Shown here: one piece after another, positions 12,225 to 24,012 of the stretch
How positions within the stretch are numbered: position 1 is the first letter of the stretch
Layout: the number at the start of each line of letters is the position of its first letter
NCBI GenBank assembly: GCA_963921195.1
Contig: OY992537.1
Coordinates: 49,915,943-49,979,942, forward strand
From: Pegoplata infirma
Lineage: Eukaryota > Arthropoda > Insecta > Diptera > Anthomyiidae
Direction: 5' to 3'
Length of the DNA: 64,000 nt
Translations under genes and position numbers: made by a program
Notes under the pieces: generated by a model
Database searches by the model: none
What the model was told of the DNA's origin: nothing
Seen by the model: only the letters and a program-made list of their open reading frames with translations

Positions 12225-12524
12225 CACAGACTAATACAGACTCGACATAAGTGACAGGTGTCAAAAAAGTAGTTCTTAACCATATGGTTAGTTTTTTCAA
12301 ATTATTCTACGAATTAGTTTAGAAAGAGAAAGCTAATATAACGCGCCATTAGAAAAATGGATGCCAGATCGGTTTTTGTTGTTTCACTCACTCCTAAGTC
12401 GTAGAAAGTGTTGCCATGTTAGCGTAAAACGGACTAAAAACCGCTGTGTTTTCTCCTAAAATCGCTTAGTTTTTCCCCATTTTTTCTTATAAAACTCTAC
12501 TGTCGAGTCTGTATATAGTCTGTG
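12225..12524. mobile_element. Short inverted-repeat element, 300 bp
   Basis: Left end CACAGACTAATACAGACTCG and right end, read inward, CACAGACTATATACAGACTC share 20 of about 23 positions over CACAGACTAATACAGACTCGACA-type ends. Flanks TCATTGC (left) and TCATTCC (right) may be a decayed target duplication. The interior has no coding sequence. Confidence 0.6.
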
Positions 12525-13350
12525 TCATTCCCCCTTCAACAGACAGACTAATGCCAGACTATGATGTGGATTAAGTTTAAAGTTAGCTTAACGATGTCTG
12601 AAACTCGAATTTTTTTTAACGAAATGTGATTGTTTTTTGATTATTTCATTACAGACCAACATTTTAAGCAAAACTAAGCTGTTCCGCCAAAATTTGGGAT
12701 ACAAACTTGGTAATGACAGCCCAATTTTTTTTTCAGATTTACTAAACCAAGTTGAACTAAGATCTCAAAAACTTAGCCTAAAGGGCCAAGGGAAAGAAAT
12801 GTTGAGATTTCTTAAACGTAAGAAAAAACCGCCATTTTTGAAAATTTCAGATAGAGATATGTTGATATATGATCGATTCTAAGAAACTTTATAAATATCC
12901 GGCCGTTTGTATATAACACGATGCAGTCCAAAATAAAAAATCTAGACTCCTGAAATTTGTCACGATATGTCTTATGTTCGTCAGCAGGTTATGTTCGTAA
13001 ATTGGCCAAATTGGCCAAGAGGGAAAAGGTATCCCCTTGAAGAACTAAAGCAACCTCTAAAAAACGCCATTTTTTACATGATTTTTCGTATTTTTGTTAA
13101 TCAAATGAAACATTTTTATAGTAGAAGATGTTCAAAGTACTGCGCTTAGACCGAGGGGAATCGATTATGGCATTTTTGTGCCCGCCCCCTTTTGTGGGCG
13201 TTATTTTTTTTTAAGTCCAAAACTTTGATTGCCGTGCGCCTCTGGTTAATTCGCTGCGATTGCCCTCAAATTTGTAACACATAAGTTTAGGCCTAGGTGA
13301 TTACAAATTTTACCGGACGTTCGCAATCGCAAAAAAAAAATGACAGTCTA
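12525..13350. repeat. Composite dispersed repeat with GCCCGCCCCCTTTTG module
   Basis: The segment 12897-13205 (ACGATGCAGTCC..., CTGCGCTTAGACCGAGGGGA, GCCCGCCCCCTTTTGTGGGC) is related to 47515-47830 and 63600-63770. The following part (13205-13350: CTCAAATTTGTAACACATAA, GTTTAGGCCTAGGTG, TTACCGGACGTTCG) is related to 28790-28930 and 45500-45640. Open frames at 12637-12882 and 12967-13149 run through these repeats. I regard all as non-coding repeat. Confidence 0.6.
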
Positions 13351-14522
13351 ATGCAGCAAGCAGTCGTCAGTCAGTACCTTTGCAGTACAATTTTGATAGA
13401 AATGTTATTGCAAATATTTCCATGAAGATAAAATATTTTGGTAACTGTGTGTATGTGTTGGTTTCTGAGTTTTTTTTTTCAACTGTAGATTCCATAATTT
13501 TGTTTCAGTTACAATTTTAGTTTATGAAAATGGGTTTTCCAAAAATATTTCACTTCTGTTATGAAAATATTTCATATGATGATATTGGTTTTATGTTTAT
13601 GGTCAGTTTAAAATATGACAAGTTAAACGGCATAAATAATATGGAATATCTATGAGGCATTCCACACCAAATGTCCAGCGAAAAAAAAACACGTGTACCG
13701 TAAACTTCTGAATAGGTTGTATGGATAGCCCTATATAGAACTTAGAAAATTGCGTTTTTGGTTTTTAAATTTTTCAAAAACTAGGCTTAGGAGGCGTGGT
13801 CAAATATTGGAAAAATGGTCAAATTTGTGGCGAGTTGCCTTGATTAAATATTTATCCCATTTAAACGGAATGCACCACAATCTTAAAAATTTACATTCTT
13901 ATATAGTTTTGTATGGGCTATCGATTAATTTTTTTATTTTGGAAAATTTTCAGAACCCGTTCTGAAATTTTCCATTTTTTAAAAAAGTCAATTTATCAAA
14001 AATCCGGCCACTTTTTTTTTTTTTTTTCTTTTTTTTTAATGTTTTGATGTTTGTCCATCCACACAAAAAAATTCAGAATAACATTTTTCGTTTTTTTCGA
14101 GAAAATCGCATTTGAATTTTAAATTTCATAACAATTTTGTAATTTGCTTGTATTGCAATTAATAATACTCATTCGCAACGATAATACAAGAAAATACAAG
14201 CAAATTACAAAATTGTTATGAAATTTAAAATTCAAATGCGATTTTCTCGAAAAAAACGAAAAATGTTTTTCTGAATTTTTTTGTGTGGATGGACAAACAT
14301 CTAAACTTTATAAAAAAATTTTAAAAAAAGAAAAAAAAGTGGCCGGATTTTTGATAAATTGACTTTTTTAAAAAATGGAAAATTTCAGAACGGGTTCTGA
14401 AAATTTTCCAAAGAAAAAAATTTTAATCGATAGCCCATACAAAACTATATAAGAATGTTAATTTTAGAGATTGTGGTACATTCCGTTTTAATGTGATAAA
14501 TATTTAATCAAGGCAACTCGCC

Positions 14523-15940
14523 AGAAGAACTTTCGGAAGAAGGTGGGGTCTAAAACCGTATATTATCCACTGGATGTATAGTGCGATAATTAGACCAATA
14601 CTTACCTATGGAGCCCTTGTGTGGTGGAAAGCAGCGGATAAGAAATCATATCTCTGCAACCTACAGAAGGTACAGCGACTGGCGTGCGTGGGTATCACTG
14701 GTGCTATTAGATCAGCACCCCAGGCCGGTCTGGAAGTGATACTAAACATTCAGCCCGTAGATATCTACATCAAGAGCACAGCAGCAAAATCGGCTCTTAG
14801 GTTAAGAGAGTCACTAATGCTTAAGCAACGCTCTTGGGGACACTCGACCATATTAAGTACGGTGGGCGGGTCGGAATTGGAACAGAAAACCGACTATATC
14901 TCGCCGCAGACGAACTTTAATAGGAACTTCGAAGTCAAAATACCAACTAGGGAAGACTGGGCGGCAAACTCTGTTATAACGGGGAATGCGATCTCAATTT
15001 TCACGGACGGATCGAAGATGGAGATGGGTACGGGTTCGGGGGTATACTCTGAATGCCTCGAAATCAGGGCCTCAGTGAGGCTCCCGGACAAGTGTAGTGT
15101 TTTCCAGGCCGAGGTTTTTGCAATTGACAAAGCCGCGCAGTTGATTATGACAAAGGACCTAAGTCCTTGCGCCATCAACATATTTGTGGACAGTCTTGCA
15201 GCTCTGAAGGCCTTAGGGTCACACACTGTAAAATCGAGAATTGTTAGTAATTGTATACAATCCCTTCATCGAATCGGTCAGCACACAGTCAAGCTAATCT
15301 GGGTCCCTGGACATAGTGGGTCGATGGTAACGAATTGGCTGATGAGTGTGCAAGGGGTGGCTCCGAGTCGGTGGGGGAACGTGTCGAACCGGATATCTCG
15401 GTTCCTATAGTGGAGTTGATGAACAAAATTGATAGGATATCGGAGAATATGATGAGGGATAGGTGGATATCGCTGACCACGTGCAGGATATCGCGGACCA
15501 TGTGGCCACTGCCAAATCCTAAGAAGACAGAAAGTCTTCTTACCTTTGGCAAACGGACGGTTAGCCTATTAGTAGGAGTACTGACGGGACACTGTATGAA
15601 TGGCCAAATGGCTGTTCGTATGGGAATTTCTGACAGGGACTTTTGCAGAAGTTGTGGAGAGGTGGAGGAGGAGGAGTCAGTGAGGCACTTGTTGTGTGAA
15701 TGTCCGGGTCTGATGAAACGTCGTCTTAAGTATTTGGGGCAACGATTTTTTGATGACTTAGATTGCCTAAACAGTGTCCCATTGACGTCTCTAGCAGAAT
15801 ACCTAAGGGAATCGGGGTGGTTTGAGAGGTAGAATTTTGTATATCAGGGGAGTAGGGAGACAACTTTAGGGGAATCACAATGGGCCTTATGGCCTCCGAG
15901 TGAATTCGCCAAATCGGCGGACGCCCATCCAACCTAACCT
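14523..15940 (+). mobile_element. 5'-truncated non-LTR retrotransposon (RNase H class)
   Basis: This 1.4-kb body is flanked by an exact 8-bp target duplication AACTCGCC (14515-14522 and 15941-15948), starts abruptly inside coding sequence and ends in CCAACCTAACCT-type sequence. That is the pattern of target-primed reverse transcription with 5' truncation. It is richer in G+C than its surroundings and keeps long open frames, suggesting a fairly recent insertion. RNase H after the reverse transcriptase region places it among RNase H-bearing groups (I, LOA or R1-like). I cannot fix the clade without alignment. Confidence 0.9.
14530..15832 (+). pseudogene. Reverse transcriptase C-terminus, RNase H and zinc-knuckle remnant
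   Basis: The first frame (open to 15410) starts with the region that follows the reverse transcriptase domain in non-LTR elements (SAIIRPILTYGALVWW near its start). Numbering from the ATG at 14574, RNase H follows: FTDGSK with D145, FQAEVFAID with E180, IFVDSLAALKAL with D206, then WVPGHSG. A single-base frame change near 15320 moves the reading frame. The rest of RNase H (the NELADE stretch with the last acidic residue) and a C-terminal Cys/His region (FCRSCGE ... HLLCECP) lie in the second frame, which is open from about 15335 to 15832. The polymerase catalytic part is missing because of the truncation, so it is dead. Minus-strand frames at 14894-15226, 15289-15552 and 15726-15932 are shadows. 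Confidence 0.9.
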
Positions 15941-16127
15941 AACTCGCCACAAATTTGACCATTTTTCCAACATTTGACCACGCCTTCTAAGCCCAGTTTT
16001 TGAAAATTTGAAAAACCAAAAATGCAATTTTCTTAGTTCCATATAGGGCTATCCAAACAACCTATTCAGAAATTTACGGGACACATGGTTTTCTGTAACG
16101 GGACATTTGGCGTGGAATGCCTCCTAT

Positions 16128-16749
16128 TTGTATGCATAAAATTACTGGCAGAATGAGAGGGTTATTAGTGTTAAATAACTTAATTTATGAATATTAATTT
16201 GAAATGATAAAATTTGAATTTATTACTTAATATCAAATATTACTAATGAAATAGTTTTGAGTTTGTGAAATGTATTTTTGAAGAGAAACCATGATTTCGT
16301 AAATTTTAGAATCATTATGTTTGAAGTTGAGGCTAACACTAAAAAAAAAATGGGGAAATAAACTAAATTCAAGGAAAATAGTATATAATTTTATGTCAAT
16401 CGGGGTATAGACCCCGATGGGCTCAGGTCCTAAATGGTCGTCATAGTTTTTGATCCAACATTTTTGTCCGTTCTGCTCTTCGTAAGTTTTTGGGAATGCC
16501 AACTTTTTTAGATTCAAAGTTAGGACCCATTAGGGACCACACATGTGAAGAGGACCGGCGATACCATGATGGGCAGCCAACGAACCAAAACTGGTTTTTA
16601 ACATTTTTTTTAACATTTTTTTTTAACATTTATCCTGAAGTTATAAAAAATTTACTAAAACAGTGAAAAAACCTTGTTCTTTTAATTTATTCGTTTAAAA
16701 ATTATTTGGTACAAATTTGTTGTTATGGAGTATGTCAACTTTCAATTGC
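16128..16749. repeat. Repeat related to 60370-60790
   Basis: The part at 16395-16600 carries AGACCCCGATGGGCTCAGG, GGTCGTCATAGTTTTTGATC, GTTAGGACCCATTAGGGACC and ACACATGTGAAGAGGACCGG. These reappear in the same order at 60370-60790, where about 250 bp more lies between them, so this copy is internally deleted. Minus-strand frames 16233-16517 and 16441-16629 lie in this repeat and show no domain. Confidence 0.65.
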
Positions 16750-17542
16750 TTTTGTTTTCATTCCATTCCGATTTTGGTTGTTGCACTGTGTTATTCGTAT
16801 CGTATAAAATTTCACCTGCGAAAAAAAAAATAAAATCGTTTCGTTTAAAAATATTGTTTATAATTATTGAAATCACTCTTCAACCAAATTAAATTAAATG
16901 ATGTATTCATTTGAGTATAAACAATTATTTCATATTTTTTTTGTAATTGCACCACATTAATTAACTTTTTATTTATATTATTTTAAGTTCATTTAAACTT
17001 GTCATGTAGTATTAAATAGAAAAATAAATAAATGAAATATGTTTTATTATAAAAAAATATAAAAAAGTTGCCACAACAACAGGAAAAAACTCTCCACAAT
17101 TAATATGGTACTTATTCCCAGCAAAAACTTGGTAATGGGTACCCCTGCTCCTGCTCCGATTACGTGGTAATAGCTTTGAATACTACTAATTACCATTAGC
17201 ATTACATTGCGCCAAAAAAGGCAAAATGGGGTTACCTCCAATGACATCACCGTATTAATGTAATTAACATTGAAATTGGGAGGTAACTAGTTACTCATGT
17301 TTTTGCTAACCCCTTTAGTTAATTACTTGGTAAGCGAAGTTTTTGCTGGGTTATGCATAAAAAAATTATATTAAAAAACAAACAAAAAAGTTAAATTCGG
17401 CCATGCCGAATGTATTGATACCCTCCACAATTTGAAAAAGATTATTGCAAAAAACATTATTTAAAGGGAAATTATGTTTGAAAAAAAAAAATTTTGGTTA
17501 AAAAAATCCACAATGTTTTTCTTTTTTTGTCAAAAAAAAAAT
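16750..17542 (+). repeat. Duplicated segment, copy A
   Basis: TTTGTTTTCATTCCATTCCG onward (16750-17043) is repeated at 22577-22891 with scattered changes. The following part (17044-17117 plus 17351-17445: AGTTGCCACAACAACAGG, then TTCGGCCATGCCGAATGTAT) matches 24003-24150. Copy A contains the MITE at 17118-17350, absent from copy B. Copy B contains the dispersed repeat 22897-24012, absent here. Each copy therefore shows the empty site for the other's insertion. Confidence 0.8.
17118..17350. mobile_element. MITE with CCCAGCAAAAACTT ends, 233 bp
   Basis: Ends are CCCAGCAAAAACTTGGTAA and AGTTTTTGCTGGG. The paralogous unoccupied site at 24065-24085 (GGTACTTATAATGCATAAA) shows the insertion precisely and suggests a duplication of about 4 bp (TTAT). 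The interior TAATTACTTGGTAAG-type sequence has no coding potential. The minus-strand frame at 17047-17250 crosses the insertion edge and is spurious. Confidence 0.8.
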
Positions 17543-17574
17543 ATCCCAACAAAACTTTGGTAATGGGTGATGAT

Positions 17575-18493
17575 TAGGGCAAGTACTTTCATGAAAATGC
17601 ATATTTTTATTCAGCATTGTAAACTTAACATAAATTAAATATCTATTCGAATCAATGAATTTGCAATAAAATGGTATTGATTTGTAGTTGCATATTTTTG
17701 CATATTTTGGTATAAATGCATATTTTTGCATATTTTCATATAAAATGGAGTTTTTTTTTAATTTCATAAAATTTTTTTCAAAATGTCCTCAGAAAAATTC
17801 AGAACATATCGCCCATTTCTTATAGCAAAATGTATTTATTTATAAAAATCATATTCTGATGCATTTTTTAAAGAAAATGGATTTTGGAAGTATAATTTTT
17901 AGATTCTGTGAAATGTTTCCTATTTAAAATGTTCCTATTCTGAGGCATTTTACTAATTGGTAAGAAAAATTTGTTTTCGAATTTAAGATTTTTTTACAGG
18001 GAAATTGCGTTGTTATCTTGATTAGAGTTAGAGTAGGTTCTTTTGCTTTTGAGTTAATTTATAGACTTGAAAATTTTAAAATTCCGAAAAAAGTGACAAA
18101 AAATATTTTAAAAATTATTAATTTTTTTTTAGAATAAAGAACAAAAAGTATTGAAAAATAACTCGTTCTAAAAAAATATTGTATTTTAATATTCTTTTTC
18201 TTTTATAAAATTTTTTCTTCAGAAATATTTAGTGACTCAAAGAAAAAACTTCTCAAGCAAAAACTATTTTACTAATTAAAAATTGTTTTCACTCAATACA
18301 ACATTTCTAAGAACTGTTGAAGGCCTTAAAGTATTTAAAAAAGCCTAATTTAAGTTGACAAGCTATTTTTTTTAGTAAAAACAACAATTTTTAGATGCAT
18401 ATTTTTGAAGTTTTTAGTGCATATTTTTGATTTTTAGACGCATATTATAGGCACATATTTTTGTTTTTTAGATGCATGAAAGTACTTGCCCTA
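17575..18493. mobile_element. hAT-like MITE, 919 bp, 8-bp target duplication
   Basis: Perfect 19-bp terminal inverted repeats TAGGGCAAGTACTTTCATG sit inside an exact 8-bp duplication GTGATGAT (17567-17574, 18494-18501). Subterminal repeats TGCATATTTTTG are clustered at both ends (17597-17735, 18393-18475), as is usual where hAT transposases bind. No transposase frame is left; the minus-strand frame at 17498-17767 crosses the left edge. Confidence 0.9.
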
Positions 18494-18903
18494 GTGATGA
18501 TTATATAACACATTACCAGTTAATGTATATAACTTATTTGTAGCATTATTTTATGATGTCTTACCAAACATTTGTTCCACAACGTATTATTTTCAAGTGA
18601 AAAATAATGCATTACTAATAATTTGCTACGTAATGCATGATTATTGGAAAAAATGTATTTCATATTTATTATTTCTAAACATTAAATCATGGATGACTTA
18701 TATTTGGTTACATTATGTATTATCTGAAAGTTTGAAATAATGCATTATTTATAATTGGATGCATAATGCATTACAATAACATAAAAAATAATTATTTTAT
18801 AAAAAATGCATAAGTTTAAACTAGAGATGGGCTCACGACTGGAAATTTCTAACGACACTTTTTCACTACTTGTAACACCTTATATATTATCTTCTGGTAT
18901 GCT

Positions 18904-20567
18904 TAACCTGACCAACTGTTTTTGGCTGAAAAGCGGGTTTTGGCCTAAAAAGCGGGACTTTTTTATATTCTTCAATTAGCGATGAAGAACATATATATTA
19001 CTTTTTCATCCCGTTTGTAACTTATCGGAAATAGGTCCTAGGACCCCATAAAATATGTAAATCAACGATTTTCAATCGAATTTATGTCGACATCGCGATG
19101 TCTGTCCATCTCTCTGAATGTATGTCTGTTGAATGTCGCTTGATTTCGAAAGAAAACTCTGAAGCATATCGAGCTTTTTATTTCAAACGTACCACGAAAA
19201 AAATGTTGTTCGATCAAAGTCATCCTAACGGAGCTTATTGCCTGGATCTAAAAAATCGAGCTACAAAAGTTTTAGCTTTTCGGAAAAATGAGCGACATGG
19301 TAAAATTGAGCAATTCGCTTTATATTTAATTTTTTCTACAGTAACTCAACAACTCTTAAATTTTCGAAATACATTTATTTTATAGAGTTTTGTTTGGGCT
19401 AACGATTGGCATTATTTATTTTTGGACAAAACTCAGAAATGTTTCTGAATTTTTCAAATTTAACCTTAAAATCGATGTAGCAAAAAACACATCATTGTTA
19501 TTTTTTCGTAAATTTAAATAAAAGTTCATTAAATTATCTAAAAATGTAAAATTCTCAGATAGCAGTTAGTTTTTTTGTTTTCGAGAAACATTATTTTGAA
19601 CTTCAAAGTAAAATTTTGTAAAATTGAGCAATTTTTGCATGACATCGCTTTATTTTTAATTTTTTTACTGTAACTCAAAAATTCCGAAGTTTCCGAAACA
19701 AATAAAATCAATAGAGTTTTGTACGGGCTGTCAGTTGGCATTATTTGGTTTTGGAAAAAAATCAGAACTGATTTTGAATTTTTCAAATATTGGACAAATA
19801 TATATTTTTTTTTTTCAAAACACGCTAATTTTAATTTTATTTTTTAATATATTTAGATGAAAGTTCATTTGTTTTTCAAAAACAAATAATTCCAATCGGT
19901 ACCCCGTAGAAAACTATTTAAAAAATATGTTGTGGAAACTTCAGAATTGTTGAGTTTCAGTAGAAAAAATGAAATATAAAGCGATGTTATGAAAAATTGC
20001 TCAATTTTATCATATTTCACGATACTTTGAAGTTTATAGTTATTTTTCTCCAAAACAAAAATTAATTGCTCTCTGAAAACTTTACATTTTCTAGAGAATT
20101 TAATAAATTTCCATTTAAAATTAAAAAAATGCCGTGTTTTTTGCTACATAAATTTGGAAAATTCAGACATAGTTCCGAATTTTTTACGGAAACAAATATT
20201 CCAAAATTCCAGAATTATTAAGGTAATTTTATCAAATTTGGCCACGCCTAAAAACTTTTTTTTTTTCTGAATTTTAAATTCTTTTTTTTTATTTAAGAAG
20301 TAGTTTCATTTAATTTTTTTTTTAACTCGATAAGAAATTTTAAATGTTACCATATTCGTATGTTCAAAAATATAAAAACAACAACAGAACAATCAAAATA
20401 TTATTTGAAAAATTATACATTGTACTTTACTATTCTAAAAGTCGAAAAGCGGGATAAAGCGGGATGAAGCGGGACTTTTGTTTAAAAAGCGGGATGAAAA
20501 ATCAAGGCGGGATCAGACTTCAAAAAGCGGGATAATCCCGCCAAAAGCGGGATGGTTGGTCAGGTTA
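18904..20567. mobile_element. hAT-like foldback, 1.66 kb, 8-bp target duplication
   Basis: Ends TAACCTGACCAAC and GTTGGTCAGGTTA are flanked by the exact octamer GGTATGCT (18896-18903, 20568-20575). AAAAGCGGGA-type subterminal repeats lie at both ends (18929-18960, 20447-20555). The interior 19385-20220 is itself an inverted repeat with its centre near 19800. A minus-strand end fragment of the fly dispersed repeat (AGGTCCTAGGACCCCATAAA, about 19033) sits in the left half. Frames at 19098-19385, 19538-19786 and 19865-20053 are within these repeats. Confidence 0.85.
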
Positions 20568-20656
20568 GGTATGCTATATTATTTCATTTCTTGTAACCTA
20601 TAAAATATCAAATATTTAACACCTTACTCGTATTCTTCGTTATAAATTTATGACTT

Positions 20657-22434
20657 ACTAGCTGTTTTGCACCCGGCGTTGCCCGGGTTGAAAAAAATAT
20701 TATATAATGAATGAGTTTTTTATTATTCAGTTTATCTACTGCTTCATGACTTTTGACTGGTGAATATAAACCTATTCCTGAGGTTTGGTAGATTTTTTTC
20801 GACTTCGCTGAGCGTATCATATATTACAAATTGATGTGGCATTTTACTTTAATTTGTCTCATCGCATTTTATATGGCATATAGTTACGAAACAGGAAAAA
20901 ATATTTTTTAATTTAATACAAAAGGTTGCGGCATTTTAAGCCCCTTTGCCCGATCGCCGCGGTAAGTACCAACTGTGGTGAAAATCTGCTTAAAATTGGT
21001 TTCACCGTTAACGCGTGAGTACGGATCAGGCAAAAATAAATTTTAATGTATAACAAAGGGGCGTGTCAATTCACGCCTTTGTCTGGTGGTGTCTATAGTT
21101 TCCGCCTCAATAATTACTTACTGTGGTGAAAATTATAACAACATCGGGTTCGTTGTTTAAGCGTGATTGCGGTACGGCAGAAAAAACTTTCAGTACATTG
21201 CAAAAGGCGTGGCAGTTGATACAGACTAATGTTCTCGCCTCTGTTAGTACTATCTATGGAAAAAGTTTTGTTACAATCGGTTTAGTCGTTTAATCGTTAT
21301 TAAGGAATAGGCAGAAACACTTTCAGTATAGTATAAAGGCTCGTGTCAATTTACGTCTCCTTTGTCCAAACGCGCTCTATTTTAATCTTTAGTTCCCGCC
21401 TCGGTAAGTACTTACTATCTGTGGTAAAAATTTCATTCTAATCGGTTTAGCAGTTATGCTAGATTACGGAACAGACAGAAATAGCGTTCAATAAAATAAA
21501 TTTTATTAAAATCAGTATAGTCGTTTAAGCATGATAACGGAACATGCAGAAAAAACTTTCAGTATAGTACAAAGGGGCGTGGCATTTTCCGCCTCGGTTA
21601 GTACTAACTTTGGCAAAAATTTCATTAAAATCGGTTCTGCCATTTATGCGTGATTACAGAACAGGAAGAAATAACTTTCAATGTAATAGAAAGGGGCGTG
21701 GCATCTTACGCCTCTTTTTCGATCGCCCTCTATTGTGGCTCATAGTTTTTGCTTCGATTAATACTATCTGCAATGAAAATTTTATTAAAATCAGTTCAGC
21801 CGTTTAAGCATAATTGCGGAAAAGGCACAGCTGTGGTGAAAAATTCATAAAAATCAAGTTAGCTGTTGAAGCGTAATTGCGGAAAAGGCAGAAATAGCTT
21901 TCAGTGTAACAAAAAGGGGCGTTGCATTTTACGCCCCTTTTTTCGATCGCTCTCTATTGTGGCTCATAGTTTTCGCCTCGGTTAGTAGTATCTGTGGTAA
22001 AAATTTCAGTGAAATCGGTTAAATCACTTTTCAGTGATTGCGGAACAGGCAGACATAGTTTCTGATTAGTACAAAGTGGCGTGACATTTTACGCCCATTT
22101 TTCCGATCGCGGATTTTTCTGACCTATAGTTCCCGCCTCGGATTGCACTATCTGTGGTGAAAATTTAATGAAAATCGGTTCAGCATTTTTTCCGTTATTG
22201 CAGGACAGGCAGATATAGCTTTAGCATGGTACAAAGGGGCGTGGTATTTTACGCCCCCTTTTTCCGATCGCGGTCGCTTATGGCCTATAGTTCCCGCCTC
22301 GGTTAGTACTATCCGTGGTGAAAATTTCATGAAAATCGGTTAAGCCGTTCTGTACTTATTGCGGAACAGACAGACAGACAGAAAGACAGACAGACAAACC
22401 AACAATCAGATTTATAATATTAATAATAGGGATT
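20657..22434 (+). repeat. Tandem array of about 150-170 bp units, ACTAGCTG type
   Basis: It opens with ACTAGCTGTTTTGCACCCGG and then repeats the phrase CGCCTCGGTTAGTACTATC, TGTGGTGAAAATTTCAT, AAATCGGTT, GTGATTGCGGAACAGGCAG, ACAAAGGGGCGTGGCATTTT about nine times. It ends in CAGACAGACAGAC and TTATAATATTAATAATAGGG. Spacing varies between about 130 and 225 bp. The start and tail resemble dispersed repeats with ACTAGCTG starts reported widely in insects. The arrays at 31680-33870 and 37861-39806 are analogous. No gene. Confidence 0.8.
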
Positions 22435-22576
22435 TTATACCTTACTGGTATTCTTTGTGATAATGTGGATGCATTACTTTGAGTCTCATCGCTTGTTAAA
22501 ATCATCAATGCTGCAATGTATAAAATAAGAGATCCTATACCTTATTTTATACCTTATTTGGTAATCTAAGTTTTGC

Positions 22577-22891
22577 TGGGTTTTGTTTTCATTCCATTCC
22601 GATTTTGATTGTTGCACTGTGTTATTCGTATCGTATAAAATTTTCACCTGCGAAAAAAATTAAAATTGTTTTGTTTTTTGTTCAAAAAATATTTTTTATT
22701 TTTTATAATTATTGAAATCACCTTTTAAACAAATTTAATTAAATGATGTATTCATTTGAGTATAAATAATTATTTCATATTTTTTTTTTTTTTTTGTAAA
22801 TGAACCACATTAATTAACTTTGTATTTATATTATTATAAGTTCATTTAAACTTGTCATGTAGTATTAAATAGAAAAATAAATAAATGAAAT
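22577..22891 (+). repeat. Duplicated segment, copy B
   Basis: This is the second copy of 16750-17043 (TTTGTTTTCATTCCATTCCG ... GAAATATGTTT). The match resumes after the inserted dispersed repeat, at 24003-24150. Differences are mostly in A/T run lengths. Confidence 0.8.
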
Positions 22892-22896
22892 ATGTT

Positions 22897-24012
22897 TCAA
22901 TTAAAAACAAGTAGAAAAATTAAGTTCGACTTGGTCGAATCTATGAATACCCTCCACAATGTCATATGATAGTAATTTTCAAAAAAAAAAATTCAAAAAA
23001 TTGGATCACAAATTTTTTATTAGAAATATATTATTTTGACTAAAACTTTTTTTTAATCAATCAAATTTTTTTGAGTGTAAAATTTTTTTGACTGTCATCA
23101 TTTTTTTTGAGTGTGACATTTCATTAAAAAAAAATTATGTATACATTTTTTTTTTGAGTGTAACATTTTTTTTAGTGTAAATATTTTTTTTAGTGTACAA
23201 TTTCTTTGAGTAACAAAATTACTTTGTAAAATATTTTTGTTGTTTTATACCTATATGCAATACAAAAAAAAATATTTTACATATTTCCCACTTTTTTTTT
23301 ACTTCATTTGATTTTTTTTTTTCAAAAATTCTTACTGTACACAGTTACATACAGTTACAAAAACAATAACAAACCAATAACAAATATTTACTCGTCTAAC
23401 AACTAAACTGCACCCCACGACAAGAAAACAAACAACAACAAGTTTTAAAAAACTGGTATTTCACAATGCTTTTAAAACTTGTTTAACGAGTTTTCAACAG
23501 TTTAAGGTGAAACAAATCTGAAATTCAGTGCTTTGCTTATAACTTTTGAACCACTGAACCGATTTTGCTGAAATTCAAAACCAAACAGCCTTGGGGAACG
23601 ACAAATATATATGCTAAGCTTCAGCCCCCTCAGAATTGTCTTTCGAAAGATATAGTGGTTTTAATCTTGTAAATTCGAAAAATACCCTTGCCGAAATTTA
23701 CTCTTTTGCTCATAACTTTTGAACCACTTGACCGATTTCGCTGGATTGCAATACCAACCTGACCCGGTAAATGGAGAACATATATGTCAAACTTCAGGAG
23801 TCTCCGTAAAGTGTTTCAAAAGTTAGCGTGTTTTCAACGGACAGACAGACAGACAGACGGACGGACGGACGGACGGACATCGCTAGATCGACTTAAAATC
23901 GAGCAAGGATCATGAATATATATACTTTATGGGGTCCTAGACCAATATTTCGATGTGTTACAAACGGAATGACAAACTTATATATACCCTCTATCACTAG
24001 AGTGGAGGGTAT
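22897..24012 (+). repeat. Fly dispersed repeat, fullest copy
   Basis: Order of modules: AACAAGTAGAAAAATTAAG and a short hairpin TTCGACTTGGTCGAA; ATACCCTCCAC; TTTTTTGAGTGTAA-type runs; CATAACTTTTGAACCACTG blocks; CAGACAGACAGACGGACG; ATATATACTTTATGGGGTCC; ACCCTCTATCACTAGAG; TGGAGGGTATAAAAA. Near its ends ATACCCTCCAC and GTGGAGGGTAT are inverted repeats. Copy A at 17044 gives the unoccupied site. Other copies or pieces: 11345-11878, 24100-26516, 28640-28790, 34715-35035, 35370-36165, 47425-47530, 63285-63600. Resembles fly repeats of the INE-1 kind, but I cannot assign a superfamily. Confidence 0.75.

Larger units (their letters stand above)
13654..16123. mobile_element. Foldback element interrupted by a retrotransposon
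   Basis: Ends GAGGCATTCCACACCAAATG and, from the right, GAGGCATTCCACGCCAAATG are nearly identical. A 4-bp duplication CTAT flanks them (13650-13653, 16124-16127). The arms are inverted copies over about 510 bp and meet near 14165. The right arm is cut at 14522 by the non-LTR element 14523-15940. Removing it restores pairing with the left arm at 13830-13840. A sister element with ends GGGGCATTCCAAGCCAAAT lies at 57031-59058. Confidence 0.85.
17543..22575. mobile_element. Possible 5-kb composite with CCCARCAAAACTT ends
   Basis: CCCAACAAAACTTTGGTAAT at about 17543 faces TTTGGTAATCTAAGTTTTGC, TGGG at about 22553-22575, the same end type as the 233-bp MITE next door. Between them lie two hAT-like elements and a tandem array inserted one after another into TGCATTATT / AATAATGCA-rich filler (18500-18800). 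I infer one element swollen by later insertions; it could also be two separate ends. Confidence 0.45.

Noticed and set aside
12968..12990. Minus-strand CTGACGA core-like motif
   Set aside because: No GAA at a suitable distance and no pairing stems.
15925..15945. Telomere-like CCTAACCTAA
   Set aside because: Only two units at the 3' end of the non-LTR element; it is the element's tail, not a telomere.
20657..22434. CRISPR-like array
   Set aside because: Units are degenerate throughout, spacing varies from about 130 to 225 bp, and there is no alternation of constant repeats with unique spacers.
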